From Phycisphaerales bacterium UBA1845 (GTDB lineage: Bacteria > Planctomycetota > Phycisphaerae > UBA1845), in contig DDIR01000090.1 in assembly GCA_002338715.1 (NCBI GenBank), positions 1 through 5,461 of the forward strand: a stretch of DNA of 5,461 bases, written 5' to 3'. Numbering within the stretch: position 1 is the stretch's first letter; every line of letters begins with the position of its first letter. The notes under the pieces were generated by a model. It was not told the origin of the DNA and ran no database searches. It worked only from the letters and a program-made list of their open reading frames with translations. A program made the position numbers and the translations under genes. Of the stretch, positions 1 through 4,107 are shown one piece after another.

Positions 1-121
1 CGCGTTCGCCGAATCGCGTGAGCTCCATGTCGAGGATGTCGAGCAGGCGAGCCACGTCTTCGCGACTCTTGCGGTACGCCTCGATGGCGATCGGTTTCTT
101 GTTGGCGTTTTCATTCTTCAT
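1..121 (-). CDS. Hypothetical protein, divergent from the terminase genes (5' end only)
   Basis: Reading leftwards from the ATG at 121-119, 40 codons stay open to the window edge, so the C-terminus is missing. The protein begins MKNENANKKPIAIEAYRKSR and continues with a charged amphipathic helix containing VARLLDILDMELTRF. Codons end mostly in G or C, as in the other genes here, which supports real coding. Two in-frame ATGs lie further upstream (148-146 and 163-161). I prefer 121 because an AAGGA Shine-Dalgarno (complement of 132-136) sits 10 nt before it, while the others lack one. I do not recognise the family and see no catalytic motif or membrane segment in the visible part. It is transcribed away from the packaging genes, so it probably belongs to another transcription unit of the element. 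Confidence 0.72.
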   Translation of the reverse strand, partial: MKNENANKKPIAIEAYRKSREDVARLLDILDMELTRFGER

Positions 122-231
122 CGTTCGTTCGTCCTTTCCGGCGATCATCGCGTCGCCACCCATGACTTACGCTGCGTTTTGCAACATGGGAAGGCGGATT
201 CCGAAGTTCTTGAAAAGATTCCGTATGTAGC

Positions 232-283
232 GCGACACACGCATTGCAGTGTCACCGAACTGCGCGACTCCGGTGTCACTGAA
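232..283. repeat. Three GTGTC-type motifs just upstream of the terminase genes
   Basis: Two direct copies, GTGTCACCGAA at 249-259 and GTGTCACTGAA at 273-283, match at 10 of 11 positions with a 24-bp period. A third, inverted copy of the core (GTGTCGC read on the minus strand) occupies 232-238. The arrangement lies 30-80 bp before the winged-helix gene. In lambda, cosB carries repeated sites for the Nu1 winged helix next to the terminase genes, so a terminase recognition or operator role is conceivable. That role is inference from position only. The repeats are short and could be chance. Confidence 0.4.
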
Positions 284-297
284 TGGCACTCTTTCGC

Positions 298-304
298 AGG
301 AAGG
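298..304 (+). promoter_or_regulatory. Shine-Dalgarno that sets the start of the first packaging gene
   Basis: AGGAAGG lies 8 nt before the GTG at 313. The upstream in-frame ATG at 283 has no purine-rich site in front of it, so this site favours the GTG start and a 78-residue product. Confidence 0.6.
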
Positions 305-312
305 CGGGCGGC

Positions 313-549
313 GTGAACAACGACACGTTGGCACAGGACGCGAATCGTGGCCCCCAGCGGGCCGATCCAACGGCGATGGCCGTTGTAGACGCGGCGAAGC
401 TATTGAGCGCCGCAGGCGGCCAACGGATCACCGCCGAGATGATCCAGGCCGATGTGGACGCTGGCGCTCCGACCAATGCGGACGGCACGATCAACTTGGT
501 GAACTACACCGCTTGGTTGGTGAAGGAGTTGGCCACCGGTGGCGATTGA
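313..549 (+). CDS. Small winged-helix-like protein upstream of TerL, candidate terminase small subunit
   Basis: The product is 78 aa with the GTG start at 313, or 88 aa if the ATG at 283 is used. I chose 313 because of the AGGAAGG site 8 nt upstream. After a polar N-terminus, residues 24-73 form a compact domain: helix (VVDAAKLLSAAGG), turn and helix (ITAEMIQADVDAGAP), a DGT turn, then NLVNYTAWLVKEL. This pattern matches the N-terminus of the neighbouring terminase: LL, then an AG turn, a DG wing and Y(T/A)AWL in the same order with one or two small gaps. Nu1-type terminase small subunits use a winged helix to bind packaging sites, and the gene sits in the Nu1 position. Its 3' end overlaps the terminase start by 11 bp, implying coupled translation. 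The DNA-packaging role is inferred. The helix facing DNA is not notably basic, so it may instead act as a structural partner. Confidence 0.72.
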   Translation: MNNDTLAQDANRGPQRADPTAMAVVDAAKLLSAAGGQRITAEMIQADVDAGAPTNADGTINLVNYTAWLVKELATGGD

Positions 550-2821
550 TCCACGCAAACTTAGGCCTACCGAACTGGTGCGGCTGCTGAACTCGACCAC
601 GCTGGGCGAAGTGATCAGCGAGCGGCAACTGCATCGGCATCGTGCTCGCGCGGGGTTCCGGGTCGGGGATGGCCGCACGTTGGATCTGCTGCGCTATGCG
701 GCATGGTTGCGGGTGACGATTGAGGAAAACCGGGCCAAGAAGGAAGCGTCCGACCCAACAGGCTTGTCTACCTACGACGCCCACCGCGAACGTGCTCGCC
801 AACGCAACATGGCCATGTCGGCTTCGGGCCGCAACATCGGTGACCTACCACCAGTCGAGAATCCCGACTGCAAGAAGCTCGCTGAAAATGACTTCCGATT
901 CTTCTGCGAACACTACCTGCCTCAAACGTTCCACCTGCCGTGGTCGGACGATCATCTTAAGGTGATCGCCAAGATTGAGCAGGCCGTGCTCGAAGGCGGT
1001 CTCTTCGCCATGGCGATGCCCCGCGGATCTGGAAAGACCAGCCTGTGTGAGATCGCCTGTCTGTGGGCGCTTGTTTATGGCCATCGTGAGTTCGTGGCGC
1101 TGATCGGGGCCGACGAAGAGCACACGGCAAACATGCTCGATTCGATCAAAGTCGAGTTGGAATCGAACGATCTCTTATTGGCCGACTTCCCCGAAGTGTG
1201 TTTTCCGATTCAGGCGCTGGAGGGTATCCACCAGCGCGCCGGTGGCCAACTCTATCAGGGCCAACAGACGCATATTGGCTGGACGGCGAAGGAGATTGTC
1301 CTGCCGACGATTCCGAACAGCCCGGCCAGCGGTGCGATCATGCGGGTGGCGGGGATCACCGGGCGCATCCGCGGCATGAAGCACAAACGCGTCGATGGTT
1401 CATCTATTCGTCCTGCGCTGGTTTTGATCGACGATCCGCAGACTGACGAATCGGCGCGCTCGCCCTCGCAGTGCGCTGCACGCGAACGCATCCTTGCCGG
1501 TGCGATCCTCGGTCTTGCCGGTCCAGGTCGCAAGATCGCAGGGTTAATGACGCTCACCGTTGTCCGTCCAGCCGACCTGGCTGACCGCCTGCTTGATCGC
1601 AGCAAACATCCGCAGTGGCAAGGTGAGCGCACCAAGATGGTCTACGCCTGGCCGAGCAACGAAGCGCTGTGGGCGCGGTATGCCCAGTTGTGGCGTGAAG
1701 GCATGGCCGCTGATCGGGGAAACACCGATGCGACAGAGTTCTATCGGGCCAACCGTGACGCCATGGACAAGGGTGCAGACATCGCCTGGACGCAACGACA
1801 TCATCCCGATGAATTGTCTGCAATCCAGCACGCCATGAATCTCAAACTCGATCGTGGTGAAGCTGCATTTTGGGCGGAGTATCAGAACGAACCGCTGCCC
1901 GAGGAACATGCCGACGACGAGTTGCTCACGGCAGAGCAGATCGCGGACAAGACCAACGGCATGAAGGCGGGTGAAATCCCACTGGCCGCGACGCATCTCA
2001 CCATGTTCATCGATGTGCAAGGCAAGGCGCTGTTCTGGCTGGTCGCGGCTTGGGAGAGCGACTTCACCGGTTACGTCATCGGATACGGAACCGAACCGGA
2101 CCAGCAGACGCCATACTTCACGTTGCGCGATGTGCGCAAGACGCTTGGTATGAAATCACCCCGTGCGGGGCTTGAAGGCGCGATCTATGCCGGGCTTGAA
2201 CGACTGACCGATGCGCTGCTTGGACGCGAGTGGCGCCGGGACGACGGCGCGATGGTCCGAATCGACCGCTGCCTGATCGACGCGAACTGGGGTCAGTCGT
2301 CGGACGTGGTGTACCAGTTTTGCCGCCAAAGCAAATATGCGAGCGTGTTGTTGCCGAGTCACGGCCGCTACGTCGGAGCGTCGAGCATTCCCTTTAGCGA
2401 TTACAAGAAGAAGCGTGGCGACCGAGTGGGTTTGAACTGGCGCATCCCATTGATCAAAGGCCGGCGCACGGTTCGACACGTCGTGTTCGATACGAACTAC
2501 TGGAAGAGCTTCGTGCATACACGGCTGGCGGTGCCCATGGGCGATCCCGGTTGTTTGTCGATCTTCGGTCGCAGCGCCGAGAAGCACCGACTCCTGTCCG
2601 AGCACCTGACCGCAGAGTATCGCGTGAAGACTCAAGGCCGAGGCCGAACCGTAGACGAATGGAAAATTCGCGTCGACGGCATCGACAACCACTGGCTTGA
2701 TGGCTTGGTTGGCGCAGCCGTCGCCGCGTCGATGCAGGGCGCAGTGTTGTTTGGAACCGAAACCAAAGCGGCACCGAAGCCGCGAATGAAGCTGTCAGCA
2801 CTCCAGGGAGGGCGACGATGA
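539..2821 (+). CDS. Phage terminase large subunit, GpA type, with an N-terminal winged-helix extension
   Basis: This is the DNA-packaging motor: its ATPase drives DNA into the prohead and its RNase H-like nuclease cuts the concatemer. The product is 760 aa from GTG at 539, against 641 aa for lambda gpA. Residues 12-60 look like a winged helix (ISERQLHRHRARAGFRV, a GDG wing, LLRYAAWL), followed by a charged linker to about 110. The ATPase region starts near FRFFCEHYLP (119) and WSDDH (135). Walker A is MPRGSGKTS with Lys166. Walker B is ALVLIDDP with Asp298 and Asp299. The nuclease aspartates are best placed at FIDVQG (Asp492), LIDANWG (Asp581) and DNHWLDGLVGAAVA (Asp716 or Asp721). All motifs are intact with no frameshift. 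The start overlaps the upstream gene by 11 bp, and the stop overlaps the next ATG as ATGA. The family call is secure. The fused DNA-recognition domain is my reading of the pattern. Confidence 0.96.
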   Translation: MAIDPRKLRPTELVRLLNSTTLGEVISERQLHRHRARAGFRVGDGRTLDLLRYAAWLRVTIEENRAKKEASDPTGLSTYDAHRERARQRNMAMSASGRNIGDLPPVENPDCKKLAENDFRFFCEHYLPQTFHLPWSDDHLKVIAKIEQAVLEGGLFAMAMPRGSGKTSLCEIACLWALVYGHREFVALIGADEEHTANMLDSIKVELESNDLLLADFPEVCFPIQALEGIHQRAGGQLYQGQQTHIGWTAKEIVLPTIPNSPASGAIMRVAGITGRIRGMKHKRVDGSSIRPALVLIDDPQTDESARSPSQCAARERILAGAILGLAGPGRKIAGLMTLTVVRPADLADRLLDRSKHPQWQGERTKMVYAWPSNEALWARYAQLWREGMAADRGNTDATEFYRANRDAMDKGADIAWTQRHHPDELSAIQHAMNLKLDRGEAAFWAEYQNEPLPEEHADDELLTAEQIADKTNGMKAGEIPLAATHLTMFIDVQGKALFWLVAAWESDFTGYVIGYGTEPDQQTPYFTLRDVRKTLGMKSPRAGLEGAIYAGLERLTDALLGREWRRDDGAMVRIDRCLIDANWGQSSDVVYQFCRQSKYASVLLPSHGRYVGASSIPFSDYKKKRGDRVGLNWRIPLIKGRRTVRHVVFDTNYWKSFVHTRLAVPMGDPGCLSIFGRSAEKHRLLSEHLTAEYRVKTQGRGRTVDEWKIRVDGIDNHWLDGLVGAAVAASMQGAVLFGTETKAAPKPRMKLSALQGGRR

Positions 2822-3003
2822 ATAAAACCACAACAACGAAACCCGACCCACAGGAGCGACGTGGACTCGCCTGTCCCAAGTGCGGCAGCAATCACTTCTT
2901 CGTCGTCTATACGCGTCGCGTGCTCGGCAGCAAGATCATGCGCAGCCGGGAATGCAAGCACTGCGGCCGACGAGTAATCACTTATGAAACTGTCGCGTAT
3001 TGA
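2818..3003 (+). CDS. NrdR-like zinc-ribbon protein, 61 aa
   Basis: The start is well fixed: AGGGAGGG at 2805-2812 lies 5 nt before the ATG, and ATGA overlaps the terminase stop. After a polar, Thr-rich N-terminus, residues 19-57 form one zinc ribbon with CPKC (Cys19, Cys22) and CKHC (Cys46, Cys49). The wording RSRECKHCGRRVITYE closely follows the N-terminal zinc ribbon of the NrdR repressor, where RRRECxxCGxRFTTYE is typical. The ATP-cone that makes up the rest of NrdR is absent, so this is not a ribonucleotide reductase repressor as such. It is probably a small nucleic-acid or protein-binding module, and its tight coupling to TerL suggests a packaging-related or late regulatory role. Zinc binding is strongly suggested by the four cysteines; the biological role is unknown. 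Confidence 0.85.
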   Translation: MNKTTTTKPDPQERRGLACPKCGSNHFFVVYTRRVLGSKIMRSRECKHCGRRVITYETVAY

Positions 3004-3036
3004 GCATACAAACAGCAGGCTCTGGAGGGGCGTGCA

Positions 3037-3069
3037 ATGAACCGTGCTCAGGGTATGATGCATATATGA
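3037..3069 (+). CDS. Possible 10-codon leader ORF coupled to the HNH gene
   Basis: GGAGGGG at 3024-3030, the best Shine-Dalgarno in this junction, stands 6 nt before an ATG that opens a short frame, MNRAQGMMHI, ending in TGA at 3067-3069. That TGA overlaps the ATG of the HNH gene at 3066 as ATGA. The HNH start itself has only a weak AGGG (3050-3053) 12 nt away. The layout suggests that ribosomes load at the leader and reinitiate on the HNH frame. It could also be chance, or an old start that lost its frame. The peptide itself probably has no function. Confidence 0.4.
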   Translation: MNRAQGMMHI

Positions 3070-3545
3070 ACTGCGAGGTGTGCGATTCGAGTATTTTGCG
3101 TGGCAAACGGTGCGCAAGATGCCGACACATTCACGACAAGCTGTCTGCCGATCCCAGGTCCGACGTGAACGCCATAACCCAGGCCATGCGTTCGGCGCAT
3201 CGTAGCGGTCGATTTTACTGCTACTACACCGGTCTTGAGCTCGACATTGAGAATTCGTCTAGTCCGTTTTACAGGAGCATTGATCACAGAACACCCGGAA
3301 AACGAGACGACCTCGTGCTCTGCTGCATGTTCGTCAATCAGATGAAGTGCGACCTTGACGAAGGAGAGTTCCGCATCGCCGTATTGGAACTCGCAAAACG
3401 GTTTACCAACAATAAGCATCGAATATTGCATGCATCATTTTCCTTCAAACATTGGCAAAGACATTGGGGCGGATTGCGCAGGCCAGATTCTCCGCCAACA
3501 TCATGGACAAGTGGCACTGAGCCCAAAGGTGACACCGAGGCTTGA
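3066..3545 (+). CDS. HNH endonuclease with an N-terminal zinc ribbon
   Basis: The product is 159 aa from ATG at 3066. The frame is also open to a TTG at 3000, which would add 22 residues and abut the previous stop, but the ATG is overlapped by the leader ORF stop and begins directly at the first zinc motif. Residues 3-19 hold two CxxC pairs (Cys3, Cys6, Cys16, Cys19). The HNH core follows: CYYTGLEL (52-59), SIDHRTPGK with Asp73-His74, LVLCCMFVN ending at Asn91, and MKCDLDEGEF (93-102), which fits the His/Asn/Lys layout of beta-beta-alpha metal nucleases. The tail is polar and Pro/Thr/Ser-rich. Sampled 60-bp blocks here are about 43-45% GC against 60-70% in the terminase gene, so this gene looks acquired. 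HNH proteins beside terminases can assist packaging cleavage (HK97 gp74 is the known case). A homing-type passenger is the alternative. Confidence 0.82.
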   Translation: MNCEVCDSSILRGKRCARCRHIHDKLSADPRSDVNAITQAMRSAHRSGRFYCYYTGLELDIENSSSPFYRSIDHRTPGKRDDLVLCCMFVNQMKCDLDEGEFRIAVLELAKRFTNNKHRILHASFSFKHWQRHWGGLRRPDSPPTSWTSGTEPKGDTEA

Positions 3546-3548
3546 GGC

Positions 3549-3689
3549 ATGGGAGTGAGTCGTATTTCATTGGCGCGTGCGTTGGGTCAAATGATCAGTT
3601 CAATAGAATCACGTTTCGGAATTACACATCTGGAAGAATCCAGCCTCGGCCCAACATCACTCATTGCAAATCGCCGCTTGGCTGCGTAA
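3549..3689 (+). CDS. Probable small protein of 46 aa downstream of the HNH gene
   Basis: The ATG at 3549 follows the HNH stop by 3 nt, and GAGG at 3537-3540 gives a ribosome site 8 nt upstream. The frame closes with TAA at 3687-3689. The product begins MGVSRISLARALGQMISSIE, which can form an amphipathic helix, and ends NRRLAA. There is no zinc motif, membrane segment or recognised domain. The close spacing, the ribosome site and the same lower-GC character as the HNH gene support it as part of the same cassette, with the terminator element beginning right after it. I do not recognise it, and a chance ORF of this length remains possible. Confidence 0.45.
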   Translation: MGVSRISLARALGQMISSIESRFGITHLEESSLGPTSLIANRRLAA

Positions 3690-3692
3690 ATA
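3664..3692 (+). promoter_or_regulatory. Weak candidate promoter ahead of the inverted-repeat element
   Basis: TTGCAA at 3664-3669 and TAAATA at 3687-3692 are 17 nt apart, matching the sigma70 consensus at 4 of 6 and 3 of 6 positions. Initiation would fall near 3699-3701, right at the outer edge of the inverted repeat. The match is poor and promoter rules in the likely host are not well defined, so this is only a pointer. Confidence 0.2.
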
Positions 3693-3726
3693 AACAATGA
3701 ACAACCTCACCGGGCATTCCCGGAGG

Positions 3727-3764
3727 CGAGCGGTCGGCGGCTGATCCCCGTCGGACTCGTTTTT
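3727..3764 (+). terminator. Intrinsic terminator, first of two
   Basis: CGAG (3727-3730) pairs with CTCG (3756-3759), and TCGGCGG (3734-3740) pairs with CCGTCGG (3748-3754) using two G-T wobbles. A 3-versus-1 internal loop separates the two helices. Five Ts follow at 3760-3764. It is weaker than the second terminator and oriented to end plus-strand transcripts from the HNH cassette. Confidence 0.5.
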
Positions 3765-3777
3765 GCCAGCAATCGTG

Positions 3778-3815
3778 ACGCCGTGCAGGGCTGCACCCCT
3801 GCGTGGCGTTTTTTT
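3778..3815 (+). terminator. Strong intrinsic terminator between the HNH cassette and the portal genes
   Basis: A 13-bp stem (3778-3790 with 3797-3809) pairs throughout, with only two G-T wobbles, around a 6-nt loop CTGCAC. Seven Ts run from 3809 to 3815, a textbook Rho-independent signal on the plus strand. It sits 88 bp past the 46-aa ORF and about 100 bp before the gpW-position gene, so the terminase and portal genes are separated by it. Confidence 0.85.
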
Positions 3816-3911
3816 GTGGGCATCGTCTCCGGGAATGCTTGGTGGTTGCGGGCACTGCGACGAATCCGTTGCGGCCGCAGATGTAGGTCAATGGGACGTA
3901 TATGGTGACTG
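3816..3911. other. Gap between terminator and gpW-position gene
   Basis: Beyond the right arm of the inverted repeat this gap holds a 10-bp palindrome, TGCGGCCGCA, at 3870-3879. I see no convincing promoter for the portal genes. A 5-codon ATG frame (3902-3919, MVTDD) begins before and overlaps the next gene's start. Confidence 0.5.
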
Positions 3912-4106
3912 ATGACTGACGAACTGGCCAATGCGATCAAGGACAACGCCACGGGGCCGAAGCGCGCCCAAGGCGATGCCGGTAGTGTCGAACAGCATGC
4001 ACTGAAGGACCAGATTGAGGCTGATCGTTACTTGGCATCGAAAGACGCGGCAAAGAAGGGCTTGGGCGTGCGGATGACCAAGGTGATTCCGCCGGGAGCG
4101 ACGTGA
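3912..4106 (+). CDS. Small head protein in the gpW position, 64 aa
   Basis: The ATG at 3912 opens a 64-aa frame ending in TGA at 4104-4106. A short N-terminal helix (MTDELANAIKDNA) is followed by a polar GDAGSVEQH segment, an acidic helix (LKDQIEADRYLASKDAAKK, 31-49) and a probable strand or hairpin, LGVRMTKVIPPGA. Size and position between terminase and portal match lambda gpW (68 aa), the head-completion protein that adds the DNA-retaining ring and prepares the tail-attachment site. I cannot show sequence homology to gpW, so this is synteny-based. The ribosome site is poor: GGGA at 3893-3896 is far, and GGTGA at 3904-3908 is too close. The TGA lies 1 nt before the portal TTG, so the two are likely co-translated. 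Confidence 0.7.
   Translation: MTDELANAIKDNATGPKRAQGDAGSVEQHALKDQIEADRYLASKDAAKKGLGVRMTKVIPPGAT
4094..4098 (+). promoter_or_regulatory. Shine-Dalgarno supporting the TTG start of the portal gene
   Basis: GGGAG ends 9 nt before the TTG at 4108 and lies inside the end of the preceding gene. The portal frame has no ATG or GTG between the upstream in-frame stop (4084-4086) and GTG 4183, which would cut off 25 residues. The tandem TTG codons at 4108 and 4111 are therefore the natural start. Confidence 0.6.
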
Positions 4107-4107
4107 T

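Larger units (their letters stand above)
122..312. other. Divergent intergenic region with no supported gene
   Basis: This spacer separates the leftward gene from the rightward terminase genes and should carry promoters for both directions. I found no convincing sigma70-type -35/-10 pair: TTGAAA at 210-215 has no matching -10 at 16-18 nt. A 14-codon ORF (186-230) encodes a very basic peptide, MGRRIPKFLKRFRM, but lacks a Shine-Dalgarno and is not called. The right half holds the GTGTC-type repeats listed separately. Confidence 0.6.
3702..3848. repeat. Long inverted repeat enclosing two terminator hairpins
   Basis: The inner arm GCATTCCCGGAG at 3714-3725 is perfectly repeated in inverse at 3827-3838. 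The outer arm CAACC at 3702-3706 pairs with GGTTG at 3844-3848, and ACC at 3709-3711 can pair with GGT at 3841-3843 between them. The 101-nt interior holds the two terminators listed separately. As RNA this would be a multibranched structure closed by a strong stem, but only if transcription reads through the second terminator, because the right arm lies beyond its T-run. As DNA it could be a small non-autonomous repeat; I see no clear flanking target duplication. Its function is unknown. Confidence 0.65.

Noticed and set aside
18..230. 70-aa plus-strand frame with a hydrophobic stretch resembling a small membrane protein
   Set aside because: It is antisense to the better-supported leftward gene at 1-121 and has no Shine-Dalgarno; its composition looks like a reverse reading of that gene.
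283..312. ATG at 283 as start of the first packaging gene
   Set aside because: No purine-rich site precedes it, whereas GTG 313 has AGGAAGG at 8 nt. It remains possible.
1544..2020. 158-aa minus-strand open frame
   Set aside because: It overlaps the centre of TerL on the opposite strand and shows no domain or start signal.
2156..2692. 178-aa minus-strand open frame inside the terminase gene
   Set aside because: It is fully antisense to the TerL nuclease domain whose motifs are intact. It has no ribosome site or recognisable domain, and GC-rich genes commonly produce such antisense frames.
3066..3848. HNH gene plus structured element as an IscB/IshB-type RNA-guided (OMEGA/HEARO) system
   Set aside because: The protein has no RuvC or visible PLMP motif, its CxxC ribbon differs, and the structured element is downstream with terminator features, not an upstream guide RNA.
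3702..3848. Classic MITE or IS remnant
   Set aside because: No clear target-site duplication flanks the inverted repeat and no transposase fragment is seen. It is kept only as an alternative pending copy-number search.
3004..3911. Group I or II intron carrying the HNH gene
   Set aside because: The flanking genes are complete with their own starts and stops, so there are no split exons, and I see no intron core elements.
3707..3952. 81-aa and 76-aa minus-strand frames across the terminator region
   Set aside because: They run through both hairpins and across the start of the 64-aa gene; they have low-complexity basic composition and no start signal.
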